Origin: Blastomyces gilchristii SLH14081 | Taxonomy: Eukaryota > Ascomycota > Eurotiomycetes > Onygenales > Ajellomycetaceae | Direction: 5' to 3' | DNA: 64,000 bases | NCBI RefSeq assembly: GCF_000003855.2 | Contig: NW_003101679.1 | Span: 1,000,417-1,064,416, forward strand | Shown here: positions 36,212 through 48,200 of the stretch, in pieces | How positions within the stretch are numbered: position 1 is the first letter of the stretch | Layout: every line of letters begins with the position of its first letter | Translations under genes and position numbers: made by a program | The notes under the pieces: model-generated | The model's database searches: none | Seen by the model: only the letters and a program-made list of their open reading frames with translations | Told to the model about the DNA's origin: nothing

Positions 36212-38716
36212 AAACTTGCTCCACCATAACGTGGAATTGATCACTCTAGAACCGTCGACCGTACTGTATATACTTGCAGATAGAATATGTATTCATCTCA
36301 TCGGTTGGATGGGCGTAATATTGGCGTTGGCTTTTGGCAACATTCAGTACTTCGCCGACGAAATAAATCTCAGAAATAGAATGAAGTTCCACTGAATACC
36401 TATATATACATACAACCTTGGATTTGATGCCTAAACTTCGGCTGAGAGGTACATGTAGAGCGTAACGGAGTAGGGAGAATATGGGCAACACTTGATACAG
36501 GGACGGACCTTGTAATGAGAGTGTGCAGTTGGGTCCGATCTAGCTGTTTTCTCCGTATTCCTGGTAGAGAAATGCCTTTCGAGGAAACCTTGATACAATT
36601 CGGGCTCTCCACCATGTCGATGAAATCGGCCAGTTCAGCAGCAGGTTGGATGCAAGCGATTCTATCAGCTGGATTGATTGTATAGTAACTTCCCGATTGG
36701 AAGAGCTGTTTGTTTCCCGTTCTCTCTCTGCCTGCAATAGACGCTGTTTGCGGCACGGCATGTTCCTGAAAGTCTACAGCGTATATCGGGTGGGAAAGGG
36801 AGGGAGCATTGAGCATTTGGCTGATTTTTCCACCCTAGCCAGTTGGAACCTTCATTTCCAGAGTCAAATACACGGGGCATTGAAGTATATATATGTGACG
36901 ATTTCCGTGCTTGATATCGACTTTAATACCGATGGTCGATGGGCGAGAGACATGTGAGCGAAGGAGTTCCATGCCGCAGACGACGGCCCGTTTGGGAGCA
37001 ATAAGCTTTTTTGCAGGGCTATGTAGTAATAACCTTGGAACCTTGGGATGGATGCTTTTTACTTGCCACGTGAGGTCGGCCATACTTCCAAGGTTATTCC
37101 CTCCTTGCATAGCAGAATCATATCAACCACTCCTCAGTTTCTATTGGTGCGTTGTAAAAATGATTTACTGGCGGAGGGAGAGAATGGTGCAGCAGTTCTG
37201 ACCTAGCGTGCCGGGGTCTTAATCGATGTCTTGCAGCTGCACTTTATTGCCTAGCACATGTCTTATTTGCTTCTGCATTGGGCAAAATAAAGAAATAGGT
37301 CAAAAAGTGACTTGGCTGTTGGAGCAAAAGGCCACCTTGGTAAACTAATATGTCGGAAATAATTCAATTCATTGAACGTGTCCAGAATCAACCGTCTTCA
37401 CTAACTTTATAAGAGAAGGGCAAGGAGAGGAAATGATGGAAACAGACAATGCAATTTTATTTGCCAAAGAAAATGACACAAAGGCAAGAGCTATAGGGAG
37501 AGAAGAAATTCAGTAAAACTCCACCGCCATGGGCCCAATCAATTACCGTTCCCGTTTTCCCCGTACTCCTTTCATGCGATAATTCCATCCCTGCTGGCTT
37601 CCTTGTATTGAGCCTCCGGAGACTATAGATATAATGCCTCGAGACAGCATATTGGAGTGTTATTGAGCCTGGGAAGTATGTGATGGTAGAGGATCACACA
37701 CGAAAAGAAACTGGAAAAGTGGAAACAAAGTGGATTTCCACTCCATCTATGCCCCCGGAACATAATTTTTTAGCTCGAAAAGAAAATGATTTCGCCGTAT
37801 CGCATACTCACCTACATACCCAGATACGCAAGGCATGGTGTAGAGGCGCAGTAGTTAGAGAAGTCAGGTTTTGTTTTAAATCACAGCGGGTAAGGTAAAA
37901 AAGTAAGAGAGGGAAGAATGCGAGGGAGGGAAGGGAAAAAGGATAATACTCTCACGTCATTTAAGCAGCAGCGCCCAACTTTGGGAAACTTGAACAGAAT
38001 AGAACTAACGGGAAATAACTCTTTACCAAGCCTACTAGAGGACAGAGATGGTAGTTAAGGAAAGAAAAAGTAAGGGAATTGAATACGAAATGAGATACAC
38101 AATTACAAAAACAAAACGGCGAATAGATTTCTTCAGCAATGAGGAAGGAGGGAAAAAAAAAAAAAAAAAAAAAAAAGAAAGCAGAGAAAGAAAGAAAGAA
38201 AGCTCCATATCTGGAAGAAATGGGGGAGAGGCGAGGGTTGGAAAAGGAAGTGGGTAGACGAGGCGGAAACGTCATCAAGCTTGAGCTAGCCAAAATAGAC
38301 AGGAAAAGAAATCAATGAGGAAAAAAACCCGGCCAAGCTGATAGATGATTTCTTTTTTGTCTCGCCAGAAAGAAAGGAGCGCCAGAGACAAACGAGGTAG
38401 ACAGACGCACAGAGACAGAACTCGGTTCATACAGATTCGTTTTTGAAGCACGGACAAGATAAGAAGTGGATCAGAAAAAGGAAAAGGCGAACAAAGGAAG
38501 ACCCGAACCCGTAGAACAATGGTACATAGCGCGCGGGATTGGGATGAACTGGGCTGAGCTGGACGCAGACAGGGTGTTTTGTTTGGCTGGAAGCTTTAAT
38601 AGGGTGGAAGACTACGTTGCATCATGTATAAGGTGTATTGGGGGTTCGTGAATTTTGTGTGTTTCAAACGCCTTTCGTATCTAATACCATTAAGGAGGGG
38701 GAAAACGAAGATTTTT
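36212..38716. other. 2.5-kb intergenic, no gene recognised
   Basis: Frames up to 138 codons occur on both strands, but none reads like protein or has a phase-compatible continuation. Contains an A-tract at 38155-38176. A weak A-box-like stretch (GGCGCAGTAGTTAGAG, about 37850) has no matching B-box. Confidence 0.5.
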
Positions 38717-40875
38717 TTATCCGCGGTGGTTTCCGCGTCGGCTGTTGCGTGGCTTGCTGCTCACGGTGCTCCAACCCTCCTCCTCGGGCTCTGCAGCGGA
38801 AGGAGAAGCCGCGGGCTCCGCCGCGGGAGCCTTCGGTTGCTGGCCTTTAGCCTGACCCTGAGGTCCTCTGGGTGGTGCATGGACGTGGGAAGGGCCGCGA
38901 GACCGCGGGGCACCGTTTCGCCAGTTCCCATTGGCTTTGCTAGGTGGCTGCTGGCGGGTAGGTTCCTTTGGTTCGTTTGGTTCATTTGGCTGCTCATTAG
39001 CCTGCTCCTTGGGGGGTTCAGACTTCTCATCTGCAGCTCCTGCCTCCGTTGATCCCTCAGCTACTGGCGTCTCTTCAGCCCTACGAAGAATTTCGATATT
39101 CTTTCCAGCCTGAGAAGCGCCAGAATCGTCTTCCTTGGCACCATTTGCGACGGTAGCATCGGCACTTTCAGTCTTGGCAGCCTGTTCCTTTGCCTGTTGC
39201 TCTTGTTCCTTGGCGGCTTTCAGTTTTTCAGCCTTTTCGGCCTTTGCCTTTTCCTCTGCTTCTCTCTTTTGTCGCAAGGCTAATTGACGTCTTTCCTCAA
39301 CCTCTCGCTCCCTGGCGGAAGTATCAATGGGTCTTGCGCCACCGAAGGGGCTCGACTTTGAATCACCAGTCGGGGCAGTTGGGGATGCGGGCTCAGCTTC
39401 GACAGTTCTCTTTTGCAGATTGAGTTTGGGTCGCTGTGCAGGTGCGTGGGGTACTGCCGCTGGAGCAGCTTCAGGAACGGCGGCGGCCGGTTTAGGGGCG
39501 GGAGGATCTGGTCGCATTCTTGCTCTCCATTGGTTGTCCAGCTCAGGAGCGGTTGGTGCCCTCTCTGGAGGAGGTCTCTCATGGAACTCACGACGGGGTG
39601 GCCTCGAACCATCTTGCGAACGAGCCTCTCCCCAAGCAGGGGATGCTCTGCGGAACTGTGGGCCATCCTTGCTTCTCGGACGGCCACCTTCTCTGGCTAG
39701 AGAAGCAGGGGCAAGAGATGGAGAGAGGGGCCCCTTGCGTTCCCAATTTCCATAGTCTCGAATTTTACCATCAGCAGGCTCATATACCCGTCGTCCAGGG
39801 CGGTCTCCTCCAGCATCGCTCATAGAGTCCTGGCCTCTCGGTCCGAAACCTGGGCGGTCAGACACTCGACGCTGTGAAGGCACATCCGGGAGGGGACCCT
39901 TGCGGGACCAGTCGCTGTAGTCTCTCGTGTCCTGTCTCTCTTTGGCTGAATACAAGTGTTAGTAAGGTCTAGTTGTTATCACAAGTCAAGGGGCCCTGGA
40001 CGTACGAGGTTCCGCGACGCTAACTCTGATATTTCTGCCCTGGAGGGGAGTTCCTTGAAACGAAAGGGCCTTCTTCAAGCCCTCAACAGTAGCGAATTCC
40101 ACATAGCCGAAGCCCTTTGGAGCTCTAGTTATCTTATCCTCCACAACCCGCACATTCGTCACTTGGCACTCTGCAAACAGGTCCGAGATGTCGCCTTGCG
40201 TCGCCTCAAAGGATAGATTGCCAATATGGGCTGTATAAGGAGGCTGGGTGGGCATAGGAAGTTCCTCTCTGATGGCGTAGCCACGGTGGTCACGTTCTTT
40301 GACATGAAAAAGTCTTAGTTGACAGGTTCGCACAAAGTATCAGTTTGAGCCAGCTATCTAACATACCGAAACCTCCCATGTCGTTGCCATATCCGCCCAT
40401 CATACGTCGTTCGCCGCCATAACTAGAACGGGGTTCAGGGACTGCTTGCATTTAGCTATACTAGTTCATTAAAGTGACCTTTATCCAAAAGGCCTTAATC
40501 CGAAAATTAGGGTTGCGGGCTAGATTTTTTTTCATACCGGCTAAACGGGGGAAATGAAATCAGTATCTATAAGTCAACTTAAACAATTGAACGAAACATC
40601 GTGACTTACCAGGCAGAGGGATATCATCCATCTCATCGGCCCAGGAGCCAAAGGCTACTCTCGGGTTAGTATTCCGTAAGCAATAATTATTAGGATGTAC
40701 TGGCCACCTACTCTCGTCGGCCAAGAAGGTCCCAACGGACATCTTCTGCGCTTTGGGTTTTGCGGGAGCTGCAATAGAAAGAGTTAGCCATTGCTATATA
40801 ATCTATCACACTACCAACCATAGATACTAGGATGACGATAGCGGTGGACTATTGTCTGGGGGGCTACCAACCCAT
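38717..40875 (-). CDS. TIF3: Translation initiation factor eIF4B (Tif3/Sce3-like), six exons
   Basis: Exons 40872-40875, 40712-40768, 40610-40654, 40367-40444, 40006-40296 and 38717-39945 sum to 1704 nt (567 aa). It begins MAPAKPKAQKMSVGTFLADE followed by FGSWADEMDDIPLPG, the standard fungal eIF4B opening. One RRM follows: RNP2-like AHIGNLSF at about 84-91 and RNP1 KGFGYVEF at 122-129. C-terminal repeats RDYSDWSRKGPLPD and RDYGNWERKGPLSP are the eIF4B repeat type. Then come a Glu/Lys helix (EREVEERRQLALRQKREAEE) and an Arg/Gly end. eIF4B stimulates eIF4A helicase in 48S scanning (cytosol). The first coding exon is only ATGG. At two acceptors (near 40654 and 40444) alternative AGs 3 nt apart would add or remove one residue. 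Confidence 0.92.
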
Positions 40876-42378
40876 GATGGCGACTTGTGTTCACGAAACG
40901 CGCAAAGGCGTGTGCGCGTATCTCTGGAGGGCGTAAAGAGCTGGAAGATCGGAAAATCTTTCAGCGACAAGGAAGGGAATCCGGTGGAGAATCACTGAGG
41001 CAGTGATTGGGAATGGGTAGGGTGATGTTGTCTGGTCAAAATGCGGCCTCGAAGTGTGAAGACAGGGGAAAATTGGATTGGATCTTTTGAAAGGATAAAT
41101 TTTAGTGATGACGCTAAGGAAAAGTCAGCCTCAGTGCGTCAAGCAGCAACGAGGCGAAATTTAGCAACATGAGCCACAAACTTCCCACAACTACATTGGA
41201 CGCAGCAAGTTTTTCCAACTCGCAGTCAACCCAACACTGTTGGCTTTATTATGGCTGATTGGGGGTAGCGACTTATTTGGTGCTTAATTGAATATTTGCC
41301 TCTCATTACAGCAGAAAGAAACTGAGCCTTGAGACTGGCGTTAATCAAAGCCTCTTTACTAACCCTCAACGGCAATGCCATTTTCTTGTTCGATAGGAAA
41401 TCCTCAAGAGGCCAATATACATACCAAGGGTTTCAGTGTTTCGACTTTTCTTTGTACACTTTTCAATGTGTTTTATGCCTTGGCTAATAACCTTTCCCAT
41501 TACCAGATTAATTGAACGCTCCTCTTAAAACAAAGCCCTTTCTCAATTTGAGAGTCAAAGTCCACATTCCCTTTTCGCCTGTGGTGGGACAGCTTTCGCG
41601 CCTAGATTTGGATGGAGTAAGGCGTTCGTCTCTGACGCACATACACGAGGGAATGTGAATAAAATACGAAACGAAAAATCATGTCGCTTACAAGTCAACC
41701 CTGGCTGACCAGCGCTTACATTCGTCCCCGTACAATGAAACGTACATAAGTGAGAAATTACGCTATTGGTCGCTAGGAAAGAGAAAAAGAAAATGGATGG
41801 AGATGGTGGTATTTAAGAGGGGTACTGGCAAATTAGCCTACCTCGACTGAGGCTCGTTGGATGCACTCTAGCTTATACGAATGGATCTCCGCGAGAATGA
41901 ATCCTTCATATGGTATCTTATCCGGAAGCAAAACAACTCGAAAGGTGTCCAATGCGATGTTCGCTGGTATTTTGGGATTTATCCTGGACAAAGATGCCTG
42001 GAATACGCAAGTGCACAAAACCCGCAGACTGTTTATCTTCCGTGAAAATATATGTTTATATACCTTCTTCCAGCGTAATACATGGGCGACTTGGTCAATG
42101 CACTCAAGCAAAATGGCCTGACACTTTATTGGCTGTGGAAGGACGGTTTTATCTGGCTAGGTTCAGAATTGCCATGATTCTGATATCGTTTGGGTCTGGC
42201 AATTTTATTGCTTGAATAATAATAGAACGTGCACTTCTGTACTCTGCTTCTATGAGACAAGTACAGTGCAGCTTTAAAACAGAATTCAATAACCATTAGA
42301 AATTAGATATAAATACGTAAACGGCACTCTAATTACATTCTGCGGTAACAAGCGCCTGCCTTCGTATGCCCTGGAGGG

Positions 42379-42415
<37 letters not shown>

Positions 42416-42587
42416 AAATTCATCCACTATCGTTGATAACCTTCAGAGTCACGTGATGATAATACTCAAACTTCCTCCATGACGTTCATCACAAGGACAA
42501 GTGAAAAACAAACGGCCAGCATCACTATTCGACCTCACTGCTTCGCTAACCAAACGCCACATACGGCTGATTCGGCTGACGTTGAGG
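40876..42587. other. Divergent intergenic between eIF4B and the Tim17-like gene
   Basis: About 1.7 kb. A 92-codon minus frame (41833-42111) has a protein-like tail (FRVVLLPDKIPYEGFILAEI) but no extension I could justify. A 36-A tract lies at 42379-42414. Confidence 0.45.
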
Positions 42588-43540
42588 ATGGGTGGGCAAA
42601 ACGGCCATGATCATGGTTATCATGCGCAGAATTTGTGGACGGTGCTGCCCGCTTTGAAAGTTGGGGCTTTGAGTGGTAGGTGATCCATTTTTGGCCAATT
42701 GAAAACTGGGGGCGGCGGCGGGGATTGTTTGCATTTGATAGTACCTATTATTTTTAATTCCTTTCGTGTCGAGCTTTAACTATATGTCGGTATCTTTTCG
42801 TTCTTCGATTAGGGGTCTAATCTTTGAAAATACAGGTGCCTCCGGTCTCATATTTGGCGGGATAACGGGCGTTCTTCGTTCACCGAATCCGGCGATCCAT
42901 TCGATCGCAGCCGGCCTCCATTGGTTTGCGTTTGGAACCTCGACATGGTGTAAGAAATTTTACTGTTTATCTTTTACGTTGTTATGATTCTTAGCTCAAG
43001 GTGTTGATATTGTGATAGGGCTGAGGAGTAATATCCTCAGAGTTCAATTTGATGACAAACCCACGGTGGGACAGCGGGCATTTGCAAGCTCAGTTTCTAG
43101 CGGATTATCGGGGGGAGCAATTGCGTTTTCTATCCGTAAGTTCGAGGCCCTGATTCAATGTGAAAGAAAGAAGGAAAGAAAAGAAAAGAAAGCAAAAGGG
43201 CTACATCAAGTGGTCCTTGTATGACGGCCCTCATATCTCTGATAATGTGGTATATTGTGTAGACCGACGTTTTATTCCCGGAGCAGTGATTTTCGGAATA
43301 GCAGGCTTCCTTGGACAGAAGTCGTATGATGTCATTCATGGATGGCAGTTATCAAGGGATCAAACAGCCCCTCGAAAACCCTTGTTCCAGCGTATGTTGG
43401 AGTCGAAATGGATGCTCCTGAAGCCATTGCCGGATGATGAGTATGTAGGGATGCTGAACGAGAAGCTGCTGGCTGTTGACGCTGAGATTGCGGTTATTGA
43501 TGACAAAATCGCCGCTCTGAAGAGGTTGGAGGCGTCGTGA
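42588..43540 (+). CDS. Tim17/Tim22/Tim23-like integral membrane protein, 198 aa, four exons
   Basis: Exons 42588-42675, 42836-42949, 43019-43135 and 43263-43540 total 597 nt. Splicing yields VGALSGASGLIFGGITGVLR, SPNPAIHSIAAGLHWFAFGT, STWWLRSNILRVQF, SSGLSGGAIAFSI, and PGAVIFGIAGFLGQ. These are Gly-rich helices with the (G/A)xxxG spacing and N-P-x-I-H-A/S-I-(A/S) style typical of the Tim17 superfamily. The C-terminus is a soluble helix (NEKLLAVDAEIAVIDDKIAA). It is probably in the mitochondrial inner membrane; whether it acts in protein import or in another Tim17-like role cannot be told. All introns are GT-AG. A GTG-initiated upstream extension exists, but the ATG (MGGQNGHDHG) is preferred. 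Confidence 0.75.
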
Positions 43541-45070
43541 GATGGATTCCTATGTTTGATTCTATGACGGGTTCATTTTGTTCTCGTGTTGCATTTTTCT
43601 TCTCGCTATCTTTTTCTTGTTTTTTACTTGTATTATTTATATTTATATTTGTTTAATATCTTGTCTGAGGTTGTACATGTACACTACTAGCTCAAACTAG
43701 CCTATGTGCAAGGAGTTCCCGGTCATGTATGTAATTGGGCAACTCTGGCCTTTGGAAATAGACTCCGCGGATAATTGTTTGGCTGCAATGCATTCATAGA
43801 GAGTAAAAGCTGATTGCAAAAACGAGGCACGATCAAGGCATATATATACTTTCCAAGACTTCTTTGGTGTGGAAGATGCAACCGTATCTGTTGTGGTTGC
43901 AAGGGTGTCCGTAAGTTCCAGGGTGCGCCGGTCAGCATCTGGGCTCCGCTAAATGAAGCAGAACTAGTCTCCGTCCATCCGTTTGATGGGGCTTCTCTTG
44001 GTGTGTGGGATAGAACATACATACCTAGTACGTAGTAATTAGCACGGCTGCGTACTGCGTAGTTGGATGAGAGAAACTCGTTCGATAGTCAGGAAGCAGA
44101 TAGATATCGGTACTCCGTACAGCAAAACCGGCCAGCACCCGCCCGTACAATAGTTAACTAATAATAAAAAGTGGCAGCAAACCGACCATGGTTCTGAGCG
44201 GCGAGAGTGGAAATGTCTGCTCCATTATTATTATTTAATATTATTTAATATTATTACTACTCCGTATCCATCGTGCGGATGTCTTTGGCTGCAAATCAAC
44301 GTCGTACTAAGGAGTTCAGGAGCCAGGCAGTCTATTATTATTATTATTATTATTATTATTACTACTACTGCGTAACTTATGTATGTACCCCGGCAAAGGA
44401 CCCATCGCGCCTCCTTAGGAGCTTCAGCCAACAGGAGCGGGTTGCAAGGCCGCTATTATCCCGCCAAGACAGGACTCATCGTACCAAACCACGCATCTAC
44501 CGCTGTCGGTTCTGGAAGACTTCTGGGTCCGAATAACCTTAAACCACCACCACCCACTGCGGCCAGCTATCGCAACTCCAACCTTTGAACCCTATTACTG
44601 TGCTGTGTACTCCGTACAGTTCGCCCGTGCTGTGCTGCTCTCCTTGGGTCTCCCTTCTTGAGATTCTCTTGTCGCTTTTTTTTCGATTCCTGTATCGCAA
44701 GGACGCCGACAATGAGCCTGCTCCTCTCTGAACACCTTGCCAACTGTCGTAGAGCTTGTGGTAAACCAACCACTTTTCCTTTGTTATCGGCGTCGCCCGC
44801 CCCATCAGCTCGTGCACTATACCCCCTTGCAACGCCCAAGTCTATCCCGGGTCTGACTTTGGTTTCTTGGAACATGGGCTAAAATAAGGGAGCTGAACTA
44901 CGTTAACATTTGTACTGACGCCCTTTCTCTTTTCTTTGCTTCCTTCTCCCTAGGCTCGAGGCTTCTGATCTAGATATACTACATTGCCCTCCTCCTCGAT
45001 GTCATGCCGAATAACTTCTGTCCAACAGGCTCAAGTCTATCACAAGGTGCTGTACCACTTGTGATCCATC
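43541..45070. other. Intergenic upstream of FMP27
   Basis: Holds three TACTCCGTA motifs (44111, 44258, 44608), ATT/TAT microsatellites (about 44221-44256 and 44333-44361) and a CT-rich leader before 45071. No supported gene. Confidence 0.55.
44333..44361 (+). repeat. (TAT)n microsatellite
   Basis: About nine TAT/ATT units followed by TACTACTAC in the intergenic region before FMP27. Confidence 0.85.
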
Positions 45071-45234
45071 ATGACGATCTGGAGCCCCACCGCGATCTTG
45101 GTAGCTCTCCTCCTCCTCTACCTTGTTTCCTTTATCCTCTTCGCCATCATCCGCATCGCCACTGGGGTTTCCATACAACGCGTAGGCTACTTCTCTCTCC
45201 GACGTATTGCCTACTCGCCAAAGGAAGGGGTTGA
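45004..45234 (+). other. Possible overlapping upstream ORF at the FMP27 start
   Basis: An ATG 67 nt before the main start opens a 76-codon frame (+1 relative to the gene is excluded; it lies in a different frame) that overlaps the first 164 nt of FMP27. If the leader includes 45004, ribosomes must leak past it, so it could dampen translation. The transcript start is unknown. Confidence 0.3.
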
Positions 45235-48200
45235 AGTTAGCGTCCGCCTACTAGGTTTATCTCTCCATCGACCATCGTTTGCGCAACCGACATGGATCAG
45301 CTTGCGGCTGAAAGAGCTGGCCTTGACTATCGATCCCCAAGTGCTTAACAGTGGCAGCCGTGATGCGACCCAGGCCCCGCAGAGCGAGGATTCCGATACC
45401 GGTTCGGAGAAGGATGATGTGTTGGGCGCAGGTTTTCAATCCCAATCCGGACCCGGTCATAAGACGCGGAGCAAGGCGTGGAAGCGGTTGACTGTGGTAA
45501 AAGAATGGATTAAGCGCTTGCATCGATGGATACAATGGCTGGTGATAATGGATGTTGTGGCTTTAGATACGATTCTCAAGGTTGTGGATGCCGGGGAGAT
45601 CCATATTGGAAGACTCACGATGGCTGTTGACACAAGGAAGAAAATGATGGCAAGGGGGAAGCTATTCCGACACAAGAAGGATCCGCGTGGGGACCAGCGG
45701 CCAGCGGAATGGATTTTTAATGTCCGGAATATTTTACTTGCCGCGGATGGCTGCGAACCCGTCGAAATTGTGGACAATATTGGCTTGAACATCCATGGCC
45801 TTCTCCATAAGGATTTGGAAGGCCTGAGGGATGTCTCCATTGCCATTAAAGCTGGAAGATTACATGTTCCGTATGACGACTTGATGAAGCTGGCTACGAG
45901 CGTGAGGGCGTCTCTACCTGTTCCAAAGAATGCTGCTGGCGAGCCAACCGAAAACGGGATCTCCTTTGCAGATATCGTTGAGGAGCTCGATCAGCCAGGG
46001 AGCCGTGAAGAAGCGATCGTGCAGACCGTCGCCGATTCAAGAGAGTTTCTCAGTTCATTATTACGTGGAATACAAGAAATACAGGTAGCGCTGAGCTTCT
46101 TCCGGCTATCTCAAGTTGTCGAGAGCGTACATCCGAAAAGGCCGCTCTATCTCAATGTTGTCACCCACGAAATTGGGATTGATTTTCACCGGATGGATCC
46201 TAACCGCCCTGCTCATCGCATGTACTTTCAACGAGACGACATTGCCCATCAAGCTCTCCTTGCCGCTATATCATTGTCCGTTTCACTCGACGACAATATG
46301 GGAGAAACGGATAAGATCCTTTACATCCCCATGGCTACAACTACCATCAAGACCACGTTCCCCTCCAAGACTGTATCGTACTCCGAGAACAGAGGGGTTG
46401 CTGAACGGAACACCAATGTCCTTTTCGCCAATCTCGTCGTGACCTCCCCTTCTATTGATGTTGAGCCAAAACATCTGTCGCAAATACTATTCATCCTCCA
46501 AAAGAGAAAATCTCCCCCCCGAAGCAAGACCCGAAATAATCACATTATCATTTCTCATCTTCTACCAAAAGCGAGTATCAAATTATCGGTTCATGAGCCT
46601 GTACTTCGATTTGTTCTTCCACTTGCAGACACTGGCCAGGATCATAGTTACAATATGCTCGTTTCCTCCATATCCTCCATCTCCCTAGATATCGAATCGT
46701 CACACTCTGCGGAGGAAGGAATCCACTACTCCTTGTCTTCGATCTACCGGGTGGCTGCCCACCAACTTTATTACCAGACCTTTTTTGGATCGAAATATCG
46801 TCTATTAAATACCGAAACAATGGAAGTCAAGATCCACCTCAACGCATCTCCAGAAGTCTGTGTCGTCGCTTCCGGGAGTTTAAACACTTTTTCCATCCAT
46901 CTGGTTAGTGGGGAAGTTAGCCGTGGTGTACATCAAGTAATCGACCAGTTCCATTCACATGTCCAGTCGACAAAGTTGTCGACATCTCTTGATGCCAACC
47001 CACCCAGCCTTCTAAGGCGCCTACCTCCGTGGCTTCTGCAATTCCAGTTTGAGGCTTCCGGGTTTAGTGTTGAAGTGGCTGGGATTGATAACAGCATCGG
47101 GACGACCACGCGTGGCATGGTTCTGCAGCTGCAGGGGTGGACGGCCGATTATCAATCGCAGAAATCAGAGCCACATCAAAGATCGGTAAAACGTCGAACT
47201 CCAAGCCATTCCACAACTACAGATGAACATTCGTTCCGATTCACCTCATCTTCTTCCGCCTCTCGAAAGTCTCTCCAAGGCCAGGCTGATGGGAGACGCT
47301 TGGCATTCCATGTTCGTGGCCTGGAAGGATTCGTGATGGAGTCTGCAGATTTCATGGAGCCAGAGTCGTTCATTTCTGTTCCCCGTTTTGAAGTGGCGTT
47401 AAGCACATCGAGCGACCTACAAGGCCCTATATTCCATATCAACTCCACTGTTAAAGCGATATACCTTGACTGTTCCCTTTATCGGTATTATGCTGTTGGG
47501 ATTGCCGTTTCTGTATTACGGGATGCCTTTCTACGTCCACGGACTGCCAAACCCTCAGCCCCGAGTAACCTGCCTGGCGCGACGAAAAAGTTTGGGCCTC
47601 TTGACGCTCCCATTAGGCTTATGTCGGCTGAGCTTATTACCGTTGACATAAAAGCATCTCTAATCCAGATTAAATGTACGATGCCAGCGGATCCTCCAAT
47701 GATGCTCCAAATATATGGATTCGCTGCTGGGCGCCACCGGTGGTCTGCCCCCTTTATGCGGTCACAGCTTATTCGCCTCCATGCCGAAGCCCCGAAGATA
47801 CAAGGCACATGGGCTCGAATCGTGAGTGTTAATAACATTCGAGTGGGGTTGCGGGAAACTCGACGGAAGCCAGACGGGAGCGTCATTGAAGAGAAGTCTG
47901 TTGATGTTTCTACGGAGTTCATACGGGTTGCTGTACCTCATCAGATGATAATGTACCGCATATTCGACAACTTTATCAACACCGCCAAATCTGTGCAACA
48001 GCTGAATCATCGCTTCAAAACAAGGACGAACGAGTATGTCCTGGAAAAACACCCCGAGGGACCGAAACGTGTACCAAGGATTTCGCTTCGCAGTAAAGCT
48101 CTACTTTTTGAGCTGGAAGATGATGCTTTCGAATGGAAATTAGGGTGTATTTATCGTCTGGGTCTTCTAGAACAGAAGCAACGTCTGGCTCGAGAGGAAG

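Noticed and set aside
37838..37890. tRNA A-box-like stretch
   Set aside because: No B-box at a suitable distance and no fold.
38717..39755. Several 60-140-codon plus frames opposite eIF4B exon 6
   Set aside because: Shadows of a GC-rich Glu/Arg/Pro/Ala coding exon on the minus strand.
41833..42111. 92-codon minus frame with protein-like tail
   Set aside because: Could be an exon, but neighbouring exons could not be found in any phase.
44333..44361. CRISPR-like or regulatory array
   Set aside because: A simple trinucleotide microsatellite without spacers.
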